From Nannochloropsis oceanica (taxonomy: Eukaryota > Sar > Eustigmatophyceae > Eustigmatales > Monodopsidaceae): a stretch of DNA of 64,000 nucleotides. The stretch covers positions 327,001 through 391,000 of the forward strand of contig CP038128.1 in the NCBI GenBank assembly GCA_004519485.1. The letters are read 5' to 3'. This document shows, piece after piece, positions 50,625 through 62,777 of this stretch (the stretch's first letter is position 1; each line of letters begins with the position of its first letter). A program made the position numbers and the translations under genes. The notes beneath the pieces were generated by a model. The model had not been told where the DNA came from. It worked only from the letters and a program-made list of their open reading frames with translations, and did no database searches.

Positions 50625-52791
50625 TCATGTCGTGGGCATACTAGATGCCGAGGATTTGGAGGTGGAGGAGAACGAAGACGACGAGAAGGAGGACGACGAG
50701 GATGAGGAGCTTGACGAGGTGCTGCTTCTCGTGCTAGCCCCACACCCCCGACGACTGGCATTCGCCCTTTCTGCACCTGCACCACCTTCCTCTTCTTCCT
50801 GCCTATTCTCCTCGCCTTCTTCATCCGAGTTCACCAAAGACATGGACTCTACCCCCTCTGCAAGCCCCTTCCTCGTCCCACCTCCTTCCCCACCTTCCTG
50901 CCTCACCACCTTACCTCCCGCCCTCGAGAACCTCCTTTGTATCCTCCTAGCCATGACAATCGTGTGCCCGCCGCCGCCGACGACTTTTTCAACCTTTAGA
51001 TGGGCCAACGCTGTGACAAGGCTGGGCAAGCAAGCATTAAAGTCGCTGTCAAATGAACAAGTGGCTCCGTATTTGGTTACAGGTTGACATGGCTCCACAT
51101 AGGGGAGTTCCGATGCGTGCTCGAGTCCAAGCCAGCCACCGTCACCGTAGCCCCAGGAGTACAGGCGTCTGAAGAGAAGGGGGGAAGAGATAGAAAAAGA
51201 TAGGAAGGGAGAAAGCGGATGAGACGAGACCACTGCACAAGGAAGGAGCAAGGAACATGGACGCCGTTGTCCTTCTCCTCCCGGGCCACCGGACGACCTC
51301 CGCCTACTCTTTCTACCGCCCCCCGCACAAAAGTCCACTTCAACGTACCCTTGTCTCGTCACCACCATCGACCACCACGCTCCACACGCCACCTGCGCCA
51401 CCTGCTGCCCTTCCAATCCCTCCACTGGTCGGGGAGTCCTCAAATGCAACGTTGCGCCCAGTCCCCCCTGTCCTTCGGCCCCATACCCCCACGCATAAAC
51501 CTTCCCATCCATCCCCAACGCCAGCACATGAAAGTCCCCGCAGGCCAATGCCGCGAGAGGGCACGCGCGAAAAGAAATGACTTCTGTCGGCAATGTGACT
51601 ACTTTTTTGGGGTCCGGCAGGCCGAGACGACCGAAGGAAGATGCACCCCAAGAGAAGACATGTCCCTTGTCTGTTAAAACGGAGGTGTGATGCCGCCCGC
51701 AGGCCAATTGTCGTATTCTTGCAGGACCTGAGGGTGAATGGAGGAAATGAGGGAGAGAGGTAGAACGAATAAGGATGGTGAAGACACGCAACTTCCGGTT
51801 CCTCTCCCTCCCTCCTCTCCCTCCCTCCCTCCCCTCCTCCCTCTCTTTCTCTCGAGCACCTACCTATCATGCTCATGCTCACTGGCCGCGGTGTAGAAAT
51901 TTTATCACTCGTCTGCCCCTGCCCCACCTGCCCGTATCGGTTAAACCCGAAACAATACACCGACTGCCCCGCTGTCGACACGGCGGAATGCAACCCCCCA
52001 CACGCAATGGCCACGACATGATCTCCCCCCAAGCGGGGAGGATCCAACAGGTGGACCATCCGCGGCCTGTCACACGAAAGGTCGTCACCGTGCCCAAGCT
52101 GGCCGAAATAGCCGACACCTGGAAAGGACGGAAAGAGGGAGGGAAGGAGGGAGGGAGGGAGGAAACGGGAGGAATGAGTGGGCTTCCCTCTGCTCGCCGC
52201 TCGCACACCGGTATTTCTTGCTCTTGCCCATCCTCGTCATATAAAAAGCAGCACGTACCCCAGCTCATGATATAACCTCCCTCCATTAATGCTAGTGTAT
52301 GCTTACGGCCACATGCCACTTGCATGCACCGCAAGGGCACGCCCAACGAGACCCGCGTCGGTTCCGGGAAAGCCCGCCCTGTGTTAGAAGTAAATCAGAC
52401 TCTCATTCGGTCTCTCTATTATACGTGCGCAACATTTTCTTCGGATCTCTCCATCTCCTCTTTTCATGCGCGCAAACGTACCATTCAAGATCCCCCACTG
52501 ATACGGAATGCCGCGGGTCGTCAAGGCAACGGTGAACGTCGAGCCACATGACAAATCCTTTACAGGGCCGTCCTCCTCCGCCAAAAATCGATCAAACGCA
52601 AGAGGCTGAGGTAAATGAAGGGCACAAGCCTGCGCTCGTGAATGATGGGACGGATGCTGGCCTTGGGGAATACTTGTGGTGTGTTCCTTGTCGTTTGCTC
52701 CTCCGCCTTGGCCATCGGTCATGAGAGGCCCGAGTTGGAAAAACGAATTGACTCCACAGCCGTAAAACTGCAGAGGCGCTTCCTCCTCCAT
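50625..52791 (-). CDS. RCC1-repeat beta-propeller protein
   Basis: RCC1-type propellers act as exchange factors or scaffolds. Five exons, all with matching phases: 52791-52482, 52378-52259, 52118-51864, 51727-51349, 51168-50625 (introns 103, 140, 136, 136 and 180 bp minus-strand distances; donors GTACGT, GTACGT, GTAGGT, GTACGT). Total 535 residues. RCC1 repeats are visible across every junction: LQFYGCGVNSFFQLGP, VKDLSCGSTFTVALTTRGIP, VACGRKHTLALMEGGYIMSW joined to GVGYFGQLGHGDD, VAIACGGLHSAVSTAGQSVY with FGFNRYGQVGQG, LACGRHHTSVLTDKGHVFSW, LACGDFHVLALGMDGKVYAW, VACGAWWSMVV, LYSWGYGDGGWLGLEH, VGGGGHTIVMARR: about six or seven blades. The C-tail is acidic then poly-Ser. No other domain, so target unknown. 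Confidence 0.88.
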
Positions 52792-53326
52792 CGCCTAGTC
52801 GTGTTTGACGTGCTCTTGCGGTGCTCCTCTCATAAAGGCCCGCGGCATCGGCAGGGGTGGCGAGTAGCTTAGTTTGAGGTTGCTCACTTGAGCGGGGAGC
52901 GAGGCTGTGGTTTTTATTAAAAGAGCACGCGAGTGGGTCGCAATGGATTGAACATCGCGAGGCATATTAAGACATAGCAACAGTAGAGCGATACGCCCAA
53001 GTCTGCAAGGCCGTGGTCAGTGAGACCCGGGGCCAAATAGGGTCATGTCGCTGCCGTGCGGCCCGCTCGCCATTTTTTGATTTTTCCATGCTTATGGGAT
53101 AATCTATGCCCTCCCGGGGCCCAGCCCGTCCCTGTGCGAACAAAGTAAATCTCGAACTTGTCTCTCTACACAGGAAAGAGTCCATGTAAACCGAATTAAT
53201 ACTCTCCCTACGCTATCCTTAGGTGCTGCCAATTATGCATCGTCCGACTGGTTCATAGGAGTAAGCACGGCGGCCGTCATGCCGCCGCGACGGTTGGCCC
53301 CACAACCATTTCTCTAAGTCCCGATT
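52792..53326. promoter_or_regulatory. Divergent promoter region, RCC1 (-) / GT71-like (+)
   Basis: 535 bases between start codons; nothing else supported. Confidence 0.4.
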
Positions 53327-54796
53327 ATGATCCCCTCAAGCAGCCACAACCGTACCAGCTATGGCAGCGGCAGATTTTCCTTCAAATGGCTGGCACGGGG
53401 CGTGGTTCTTGTCATAATCCTAGACCTCCTCTTACAGGTTCGCTTGTTCTTCCCCGGTCATTCCCTCCGCGGAGGCGCAGCGTGCACATCATACGACCCT
53501 GTAGCGACCCCACACATTCTCCATTTATTGCACACCACTTTCAACACCACGCCGTCCATCTCCACCGCCACCCCGGAAGCGCTCTTCGAGGGCCAAGGCG
53601 TGGTCATGGCGGCCTCAGGCGCCATCAGCCGTCAAGCCGCCGGGGCCTACGTCACAGCCTTTGTCCTCCGCCACGTCCTCCACGAAACTCTGCCCATCGA
53701 AATATTTTACTCTGGACCCGAAGAAGCCTTCCATGGCCCCGTTCTCGAAGCGCTAAAAACTCTCTCAAATGTCCACCTGATTGACCTCGAACAAGCCTTG
53801 ACAGACCTCCACTCTCGCGGCCTCATGTCCCTCGAGCCTCTCCCCCCACTGCGTGTTCTCAAAGGATACGCAGCCAAAGTCTACGCGATGCAGGCCTGCT
53901 CCTTCCAAGAAGCTCTCTTGTTCGATGCGGGTGTGATCCCGTTTGCGTCCTCCTCGCTGTTTTTCTCCCTCCCTTCTTACAAGCGACAAGGTCTTGCTGT
54001 GTTTAGTGATTATGTAAGCATCGACCAAGGATTGTGGAAACCCTTCCTGCGGGACATGTGCCTTGACCTTAACCACGTCTTCCGTTCATTGGGAGGACGT
54101 GAATTGGACAGTTCGTGTGTAGTGATGGATAAACTCAAAAACGCCGATGCCCTCAGTGTGGCTGTTGCTCTGAATGGGCCCTTGCAGCGCACTACCTACG
54201 TCTCTCTTCTGGGCGATAAGGATACCTGGGCGCTGGGCATGTTCTTCGTCGGGAAGACGGTGTCTGTGCACGAGGTAGAACCTGGTTATCTACTGGTAGC
54301 TCGCGAGGAAGGGAGGGAAGAAGGGCCACGACATGCGCGGAAGGTGAATGGTCATTTGCAGTTTTTGAGGAATAAGTCGGTGCAGGAACCCCCTGGGCTC
54401 GTGCCTTTGCACCACAACAACCAATTGCTGGATTTGCGAGAATTTCCGTTGATTGGAAATAGGATCTATATGGATGTTTTCTCTAAGTTGGGGGATGTGC
54501 TGATGCCGGGGACGAGGAGGAGAGATTGTAGAGGGTTTGGAGTGGAGGGACTTTTGCCACTGTCGAGTGTGATGAGAGAGGCGTACGGTGAGATTGCGCG
54601 GGACTTAAAGGAGAAGGGGATTAATCATTGCGTATGTCGGGATGATTGGATGTCGTGCGAGGCGGATATTGAAAGGTTAAGGAAGAAGCATTGGGTGTTG
54701 CGGGTCATTGATTACTGGGCTCCAACACGATGGAAAGAGGCAAGGATGAAGGAGGCACGGGCACGACAAGCAAAAGACGCGGCAGCAGCACCCTGA
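53327..54796 (+). CDS. GT71-like (MNN1 alpha-1,3-mannosyltransferase family) Golgi protein
   Basis: Fungal MNN1/MNT2 and protist relatives add terminal mannose in the Golgi. 489 residues, no intron. Signal anchor FKWLARGVVLVIILDLLLQV (about 20-39). The GT71 layout follows: IEIFYSGPEEAFHG, VLKGYAAKVYAMQACSFQEA, LLFDAGVIPFASSSLFFSLP, LAVFSDYVSIDQG, SSCVVMDKLKNADALSVAVA, YVSLLGDKDTWALGMFFVG, and HHNNQLLDLREFP. In active members the metal motif is D-x-D (LLDADNVPL); here it is Asp200-Ala-Gly202, so the second Asp is missing while a C-terminal GDKDTW is intact. The enzyme may be inactive or use another residue. The end (EARMKEARARQAKDAAAA) is a charged helix. Confidence 0.72.
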   Translation: MIPSSSHNRTSYGSGRFSFKWLARGVVLVIILDLLLQVRLFFPGHSLRGGAACTSYDPVATPHILHLLHTTFNTTPSISTATPEALFEGQGVVMAASGAISRQAAGAYVTAFVLRHVLHETLPIEIFYSGPEEAFHGPVLEALKTLSNVHLIDLEQALTDLHSRGLMSLEPLPPLRVLKGYAAKVYAMQACSFQEALLFDAGVIPFASSSLFFSLPSYKRQGLAVFSDYVSIDQGLWKPFLRDMCLDLNHVFRSLGGRELDSSCVVMDKLKNADALSVAVALNGPLQRTTYVSLLGDKDTWALGMFFVGKTVSVHEVEPGYLLVAREEGREEGPRHARKVNGHLQFLRNKSVQEPPGLVPLHHNNQLLDLREFPLIGNRIYMDVFSKLGDVLMPGTRRRDCRGFGVEGLLPLSSVMREAYGEIARDLKEKGINHCVCRDDWMSCEADIERLRKKHWVLRVIDYWAPTRWKEARMKEARARQAKDAAAAP

Positions 54797-55676
54797 AGAG
54801 CATGTGGGAGGCGAATATCAAGACATCACGTGGTAATCAGATAAATGGATGGGCTGCAGCAGCGGCGAAAGAGGTCGTAGGTAGCTAGCTCACCATGCAA
54901 ATCGCGTAATCGTGCGGAAAGTAAAGAAATGGTGTGACTTTCTGGAGACGCCTAAAGAATGTTGAAAAAGTTAGAAAATATGAGGAAATTGACCGATAGA
55001 AGGAAAGATAGTCAGATGCAATCAACTATTGCTCATCTCCGGAGTCGATATTTCTCTTTTGGGTCTTTCCCTCTCTCTTGTTTTTGTCAACTGTGTGTTA
55101 TTGTCGTTCTTTTCGCTCTTTGTCTGGAATGTGGTTGTGGTAGTAGAGTAATTGGCTGGAGAGCGGATGAACGCCCGCGAATCTTTCCTTGGAGAGTTTC
55201 TTCTAACCATGATAACGCTGGAGGCGCCGCTCCCTCTTTCTTGCGTTGCTTGCTTTTCTGTTTTTTGTTACCTCCTTCCCTTCGTTCTCTCCATCTCCTT
55301 CTCTTCCTATATATTTGTCTCTTCCTTCCTATATCTCCCCCTCTCTCTCATTCTCTCTCCCTCTCTTCCTCTTTTCTTTTTCTCATGTCGCTTGCCTTCC
55401 TCATCGTGCTTCATTTCCTTTCCTTTCCCTCCTCCTTCGTCGACTCGGTCGAATCGTCCCCTCCACACACACACACCACACACCACACACCACCCCATCC
55501 TCCACCACTAACACTCTTCTTCTCGTGCAATATGATCGGCGTTTAATTATACAGACAGATTTCTCTCTCGCTCCTTCCCTCCCTCCCTAGCTCCCCTTTC
55601 CTCATTCCCGTGAAGTGTCCCTCTTCTTCTCGTGACTTCAAGTGCCACTCCTTCTCCTTTGGCTGAGATCACACCT
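54797..55676. other. Intergenic between convergent genes
   Basis: 880 bases. From 55260 to 55640 strongly CT-rich with CACACACAC at 55463-55490. ORFs here follow the base bias. No gene supported. Confidence 0.55.
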
Positions 55677-56563
55677 CTAAACGCTCCCTCCACCTCCTCC
55701 TCCTCCGACTGCCATAGGCGGCATCGAAATAGGCGCTCCACCGGACGCAGCCCCACCGGCAGTTGATGCCGCTGCTGCTGCTGCTGCGCCCCCTGCGCCC
55801 GATCCCGATTTTTTTTGCTTCTTGGCCCCTGCTGCCTGTAATTGGATGATCAAGGGATGGACAAAGAGTGCACGTCATTTGTGGGCGAACAAGGAAATCT
55901 GATCTGTCTACGAGGAAGTAGGCTTGCCCAGAGAAGGAGCGTCCATCATCCCCTGAATAGCGCTCCTCGATCCTTTCACTCCCTCACCTTCTTTTCTGGC
56001 AGAGAATTCTTCACCAGGTTCGCCAGGAAGTGAAACGTCCGTGGTGCAATTTTATCAATATTTATCTCGATCTCGTCCTTCCCCCCCACCTTGGCTAGAG
56101 CTTCTTGACACTGCTGCTCCAAAGTCTGCACGATCTCCCCCAGCTGGTCCGAAGTAATCTTGTACATATTTGCGCGAAACTGCCTCTTATCCTCCAAGGA
56201 CGGTGGCTGGTTCTCGTCCTCCGGGCCTTCGGGTTCTTCCGTCTTAATCTTGACATACTTCTCCTCAAACTTCCCCGCGAGCTTTTCCGCGATTTTGTAG
56301 AGGTAAGACCCTTCTTGGTTGTACGCCTTGCAATTATTCCAGACCAGCCGCACATCCTCCGCTACCTGGGCATGCTTGCTATAATGCCCGCTCTCCAGCC
56401 GCCCTTTGATGGTGCCGAGGTCCATGGGATGGGCAATCACGAGAGGGTAATCAGTCAGCCCCAGCGTCTTCCAGTCCACCGGATCCAAGAAAGCGTCAAC
56501 GTCCTTTTGGTTTGACAACCACTGCACCAGCTGGTACATCTTGCTCAGGCCGCCGTCCGCCAT
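55677..56563 (-). CDS. Bromodomain plus NET-domain (BET-like) protein
   Basis: BET proteins bind acetylated histones and recruit transcription machinery. Exon 1 is 56563-55988, a 152 bp intron (AAGAAG|GTGAGG to CAATTACAG, phase 0) and exon 2 is 55835-55677; 244 residues. ATG at 56563 (MADGGLSKMYQLVQWLSNQK). A single bromodomain: AFLDPVDWKTLGLTDYPLVI, AHPMDLGTIKGRLESGHYSK, VRLVWNNCKAYNQEGSYLYK, where the Asn-Asn-Cys-Lys-Ala-Tyr-Asn block holds the acetyl-lysine-binding Asn. Then an acidic linker and the NET domain: YKITSDQLGEIVQTLEQQCQ, then EIEINIDKIAPRTFHFLANL. Exon 2, easy to miss, gives AAGAKKQKKSGSGAGGAAAA and ends MPPMAVGGGGGGGSV. Plants and protists commonly have one bromodomain, as here. 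Confidence 0.9.
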
Positions 56564-57165
56564 GGTTGAGAGTCTAGCGAGAGGATTGGAAGGGAATCGG
56601 AGAAGAGGGTAGGGAGGGAGGCAGGAATGTTTGTTCGTCGGTCTTCGCTTGTCATGCGCAGGAGGAAGGAGGCTAAAAAGCGGAGCCGCTACACTCACCT
56701 TCCGGCTGAAGGCTGCTTCTGCGTATGGGCTACCTTTGATCTGGCCTGCTACTGCCTGTGTGGTGGTATGGTGAGGATCATGCGAGTTTGCGCTGTGGGT
56801 TTATGCCTTTCTGCGGAAGATGAGAGCGAGAACCTCTCAGGCCTTTGACACAAATCAAAAGGGCATCAATGTATAATCGGAAGCCACAAGAATTGCAGAC
56901 ATGACCTCTGCAAAAAAGTCGTGGAAATGGCGGTCGTGTTGATCTCAACCATGCTGGTTGGATTTTGGCTTAGGGTTGTCGACTACTTTTCTTCCTTCGC
57001 TGCCGTTGCCATATATTGCTGTAGCCTTCGCCATCGGGAAGGGAGGGGGGGAGGTCAACACATTTGGGCCGCGAGGCAGATTTAACTCAACCAAAGCGAT
57101 GTACGCCATCTACAGCTTCCCCAACCTTCGCAGTAAATGTCCCAGGTCCGGATGCAGCAGCTGAA
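56564..57165. promoter_or_regulatory. Divergent promoter region, BET-like (-) / WDR24 (+)
   Basis: 600 bases between start codons. Nothing else supported. Confidence 0.4.
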
Positions 57166-58801
57166 ATGCTTACTAGTCCCTTTTTCAATCCTTGCTTACA
57201 CACAGGATCAGCCCCCCACCTCGCAACCGAGGTAATGTGGCATTCACTACCACCATCACTACAGCAATCCCCCGGTCAGGCATGGCCCTCCAACGATACC
57301 GGGGCCAACTCTTCAGTACAGTCACTGCCATCGCCGGGAAGTGCCGCCTATATATCCCACATTGACGTAAGTGCGCTCACTTGTGACCTCTCCTCCTCCC
57401 CTCCTTGTCATCTGTCAACTTCAGGCACTGCCTTCTTGGGTTGCAATGCGAGTCAGACATTCGGTATACCGGGGCACCTCGTTAAAAATACACTTGTCTA
57501 ATCCTGCACTTATCCCATAACAAGGTCTCACGCTTCATCATATCACCATGTAAAACGGCATTCAACTTACATTCCACCAACAACCTCTTGTCATACATTC
57601 ATTCCCAACCCCTTAACAGCTCGGCAAACCCTTAAACTGCATGTCTGTTGCCCGCATACCCGGTACTGCCGGCCTTATGGCTGCAGTGGGGGGGGCTCAA
57701 ATGCTTAAAGTCATCTCCATCTCCCCCCACGGCCTGATTGACAAAACCAACATTCGTTTAACCAACAAAGTCACAAACGAAGTCAATTTCTCCATACATG
57801 ACGTTGAATGGTGCGTCAAAGATGCCAATCACAGCATCCTTGCTAGCGGAGCCAGTAACGGAAATATCATCCTCTGGGATATCTCTTCCCGCGACGGCCG
57901 GGTCTCACAAGAACGCATCTTTGCCGCCCACCCCCGAACTGTCAATCGGATCAACTGGCACCCACAAGAAGAGGGACTGCTGCTCTCCGCCTCCCAAGAC
58001 AAGACCATTAAGCTTTGGGATCGACGGGGTCGCCTTCACGACTGCCAAGCCACCTACAACCCCCGTTCGGAATCCGTGCGGGACGTCCAATGGCAACCGT
58101 CACAAGCCCATTACTTCGCTGCTGCCTGCGAAAGCGGCTCGGTCCAACTCTGGGATCGACGGATGGCGGCAGGACCGGTCTTGAAAATAATGGGCCATAA
58201 TGGATTGGTGCTTGCGTTGGAATGGCATTTATCCGAGCCATGGGTTCTGGCGACGGGCGCGAGAGATCGCACGGTTAAGGTTTGGGATTTTAGTGACCAG
58301 TCTGTGCGAGGCGAAGGTGGAGGGGGAGGAGGAATGGGGGGTGAAGGGGGTGGAGGGGGAGGGAATGCGAATAATGGTGCGAGTACCACAATGAAGGAAG
58401 TGTACTTGATCAATACAGTCTCGGCGGTGAATCGGATCAAATGGCGACCGGGATACCCGGATCAGCTCACCACTACCTCGTCCGTGCAGGGCGACAACAT
58501 GATTCATTTATGGAATATTTGTCATCCTTTCTTTCCAATCGCCTCCTTTGATGGCCACGAGGATGTCTGTGGAAGCTTTACTTGGCTGGACACGCCCTGC
58601 CTTCCCGAGCATGCCCCCCATCCCATCAGTCCCTCTACCAGTGACCAACACCCACACCAACGCCATCACGTAGAACAAGAGCAACAAGACCAACACCAAC
58701 AGCCACAGCAACCATCAGTACCACCACAACAAGCACAAAAGCAGACATCACGACAACCACTGCCTCAACAACCGCAACAACAGCAACCACCACCACCACC
58801 A

Positions 58802-58841
<40 letters not shown>

Positions 58842-60802
58842 CTCGGTCTTCCGGACTATTTGGCTTGTGGGGTGCTGCATGGGGGGGGTCGTTCTTGAGG
58901 CATAGTAGAGAGGAAGGAGAAAAAGACGATGGGCTCGATAAATATACTGAATACCTAGGTGTGTGGCAGCATCTGATTTCGTGTGGAAGGGATGGAAGGA
59001 TTATTTTACACTCATTGGCAAGTGCGTCGAAGCCAAGGGATGCACTTACCCCGGCGGTAGTGGCGTTGAGTGTGCGAGGGGAGATGTTGACGACCTTCGA
59101 ACGGATTGATCGCTCCAAGGAATTTATCGGCATTATCAAGAGCGAACACACTCGGCAGGCCCCCGGGTTCTATGCTTTTCAGGAAGAAGGGGAAAAGGGA
59201 AGAAGGGGTACTGCTCAATCTGCTGGGGATGAGGACCAAGACGTGATAGACGCGGTTCCAAGAATAGTTTTACGTCAGAATTCTACAGATAGCCGGATAG
59301 GCGGCTCGCTGTCAACCCCTCCGCACCCCTATCACTCCATCTATTCTTCCTCTTCCCTCTCAAGCGTTTTGCCCTCCGTTGCCGCTTCTTCCTCAATCTT
59401 CTCCACGCCCCGGCAGCAAGCAGTCATGCACCAGGCGGCCACTATTCCCTCTCCCTCCACCACCTATGGACTTGATCCGGCCTCCTCTCCCTCCTCTGCG
59501 GTTTTTCCACGAGGCATGTCTAAGCTCACTGCTGGAAAAGCGGCTGGTACTGCTGGTACTGCATTCGTTCCAACAGCTGTAGATACTGCTGCTGCTTCTG
59601 TGGCCTGGTTGCCTCGATTTGTGTATCGGATGGATTGGGACGAGACCACCTCGGATACTGGAGCTGCTGCTGACATAATGGAACGCCTAGGCGTCATCGC
59701 CGTCTCTACAGCGGGAGATCCTAAACGATCCTCTAAGTCTTCTTGCAAAAAAAGCGCGAAACACACCACATCTCTCGCTGGCCCTCCCTCCTCCTCTTCC
59801 ATCCCAGAAAAGCCCCTTCATTTTGCTGACCAGATCGCTCACATGGCACAAGGCTATGTTTTACAGCCCCAGGGATGCCCATTGCCGTTGACCACCACCT
59901 GGGACTGTTACCGAGCGAGAGAAGATTTGTGTCAGTACAACGCCCAAGTCGCTCGCTTGGGAGGGCAATGGCGCGTGGCACATGTATGGGAGATGCTGGG
60001 TGTGTTTCTGCCGGGGCAGGAGCAGGCGAGCGGGCTGACAGGCAAGGAGGATTCGAAGGAGAAGGGGAGAGGGTATGATTTCGCGACGGGGAGGGGTCTG
60101 TGGAGTGGCGGCAAAGGAGGGGAAAGCGGTACTCATGTGGAAGGCAAAGATACGACGTCGCCCTCCTCGTTATTCTCTTCCTGGAGCTTGCACTTATTGC
60201 GTCGCGAGCTGCTTGGTAGCCTTGTAGAAGAGTTACTGGAGGAAGGGGACGTGCAGAATTGCGTGGCTTTGTTCGAAGTGATTGTGTGGACAGGTGGAGA
60301 AATAGCAGGAGAAACGCTCCCGGACATGATCGATTTAAACCCTGAGAGGGTGCGCGAGATCTATTTGGGGTACCTAGAGCTGTTGCAGCGATTAGCCTTG
60401 TGGGAAGCGGCGAATGAGCTGGTGACGCGTGGGAATGATAAATATATTCAGCAGCTGTATGCGAGTAACACCACAATGTATGCCGCTTGTGCAAATTGCC
60501 GTAGTTCTTTAGGGCCTGTCACTGCAGCAGCAAGCGTCTCGGTGCCTCCCTCTTCTTCGTCTTCGCCGTGGTGTAGGAATTGCCGATCGCCGGTCTCACG
60601 GTGTGCGTTGTGCCTGCAATCTGTGCGAGGAGTGTATGTCTGGTGTCCTGGTTGTGGGCATGGAGGGCACGTGAAGCATCTACAGGAGTGGTTTGAGACG
60701 AATCAAGAATGTCCGACGGGCTGTGGGCACAAGTGTCATCTGTCCGCGGGAGAGGAGGGGAAGGGGAGACAAGAGAGAGTGCGATCGAGAACAATGTCAT
60801 AA
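57166..60802 (+). CDS. WDR24-like subunit of the GATOR2/SEA complex
   Basis: WDR24 (yeast Sea2) is part of GATOR2, which controls TORC1 at lysosome or vacuole in response to amino acids. Exon 1 about 57166-57366 and exon 2 57620-60802, joined by a 253 bp intron (ATTGAC|GTAAGT to CTTAACAG, phase 0); about 1127 residues. The join gives a strand homologous to the first blade (LGKPLNCMSVARIPGTAG, AAVGGAQMLKVISI), which supports exon 1, though its ATG is uncertain. WD40 repeats: LASGASNGNIILWDISSRDG, VNRINWHPQEEGLLLSASQD then KTIKLWDRRG, SVRDVQWQPSQAHYFAAACE, LALEWHLSEPWVLATGARDR. A poly-Gln segment (codons at about 58655-58840) and Ser/Gly linkers follow. The C-terminus carries paired Cys motifs (CANC, CRNC, CALC, CPGCGHGGHVKHLQEWF, CPTGCGHKC), the RING/zinc-ribbon end of WDR24/WDR59. 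Confidence 0.88.
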
Positions 60803-61433
60803 GGGGGGTGATCGTGAAAAGAGAGAGGCTTCCGACTACCAGTAGCGCGTGTATAAAATTTTAGACATGTAAAGCATTGTTGAGGAAGTAGCAAGATGTA
60901 ATTTTGATATCAAAGTATGACTAAAAAAGCACATCCTCACAATTCGTTACTGGCAGGCTTGTCCCCCGTTCAGATAAGCAAGTGATATGCATGCAATCAA
61001 CCATAAGATAAATTCCACCACCTTTTCCTTCCTTCCTGTCGGTGATTTCTTCCTTTGGCTGCTACGCTTTCTAATTTGTATTGCGTGTTTGGTTGTCTCG
61101 TCTCCAAGATTTCGGTACGTACTCTCTCTCTCCCTCCCCCAGACACACACATTAGCTCATATATGCCCCTAATTCTTTCTCGTTATCTCTCCCATTCTTT
61201 TCTCTCTTCCTCTCTCTCTCATTTATTCCCCCCGTTTCCTTACGGGAATGTTTTGATAAACAAAGCATGCCCGTCGCATTCCTCTTCTCTCCGTCTTGAT
61301 CATGTATCTCTCTTGCGTCTCTCATCCAACTTCTTCCTCTGTCTTACTCCATTCTGACACCTCACCTGTATCCACTTCTATTGCTGTCTATCTCCCGATG
61401 CACTCGAAGCCCCCTCTGCTTCCCTCGCTTCCT
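60803..61433. other. Intergenic between convergent genes
   Basis: 630 bases; AT-rich then CT-rich (TCTCTCTC at 61117-61225). No gene supported. Confidence 0.55.
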
Positions 61434-62740
61434 CTATCTTGCTCCCTGGCTTTTGCCTGCAAACCGCCCGAATCTCTCATGCAATGCCGCCACGTTCTTC
61501 CTCGTCTCACTCGCTATTCGAATACTCTTGAACCTCGCCGCTGGAGTCATAAATGCGAAAAATTTCAAAGGGGCGGTATGTCCCTCCATCTTCCGTTCCT
61601 GCAATGGCGAGAGCTTGAAGGCATACGTCAACGCATACGTCTTCACGCGATGCGCGGGCCGCTTGCGCTGGAACAAGGCCACGACAGTGTTATGGTACGC
61701 CCGTTTCGAATCATAAATCTGAAAGACGTTCTTTTTGGCAATCGGTCCCCCGAGGACAATGTACTTCCTCTTCCACTTGTCCATCGTGGTCGGGTTTGAG
61801 AAAAACGGTCCCTTGCTCACGAAAAAATATCCCTGCAACACCTCCTCTTTCAAGCTTTCCCGCTCAAACACAACCGTCATTGGCCTCACCTGGCTCTTAA
61901 TCCTCTCCAACGTCTCTTTGTAAGTCAACCCCGTGACATCTTCTCCATTTATCGAAGCAAGCATGCTCCCAAGCCCCACCCCCTTACCCTCTGCCTCCCC
62001 CCCCTCCACCACGAGTGTGACCACCGTCCTCTCCCTTCTCGCAACCGCCCCTCGGGTCCACTCATCCTTCCTCTCCAACAACATCCCAAACGTAGTCGGC
62101 GCTGTGAACGTCACCTCATAATACATGCCCGATGCCCCTTCGTTTACCCCCCTCCCTTCCCTCCCCCCTTCCCCCTCATGGCGAAAATGGTCATCCTGCA
62201 TCTCCAATCCCCCTATCCCATCCCCCCCGGTTGACCCGTCGTCCTCCTCATCATGGTGGTCCACCGGCTCCTCCTCCTCATCATCCTCCTCTTCCTCTCC
62301 ATACCCCATCCTGCTGCTGCTCCTCCTCGCTCTTCCTCCCTCCTTCGCCACAGCCTCCTCAGGAAAGAAGGCTCCCACGCTTAAATCAAACGAACTTTCC
62401 GCCAGAGATTTCTGTCGGACAGGGTCAAAAATCGCCCCTCCTCCCCCCTCTTTCCCTCCTCCAACACCACTCAGGAAAAGGTTTAATTCGTCCGAGTTGG
62501 GCGCCTTGGCTACAGTCCCTACTGATGCTGCTCTTTCCCTGGGGCCTGCAGCCGGAGGCCAACCAAAAGAGTCTCCAAACCCCTCCTGCTGTTGCTGTTG
62601 TTGTTGTTGTTGTTGTTGTTGCTGCGATTGCTGTTTGGGTTGAGCGGACCCAAATGCAGCCCATTCCGTCGGCGGCTGGTGCTGCTGCTGTTGCTGTGGC
62701 CATGCCCCCCACTGCTGCTGTTGCTGAGGCCATGCCCCCC

Positions 62741-62777
<37 letters not shown>

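Noticed and set aside
59733-60494. 253-codon minus-strand ORF inside WDR24
   Set aside because: Antisense shadow; WD40 and Cys motifs are on the plus strand.
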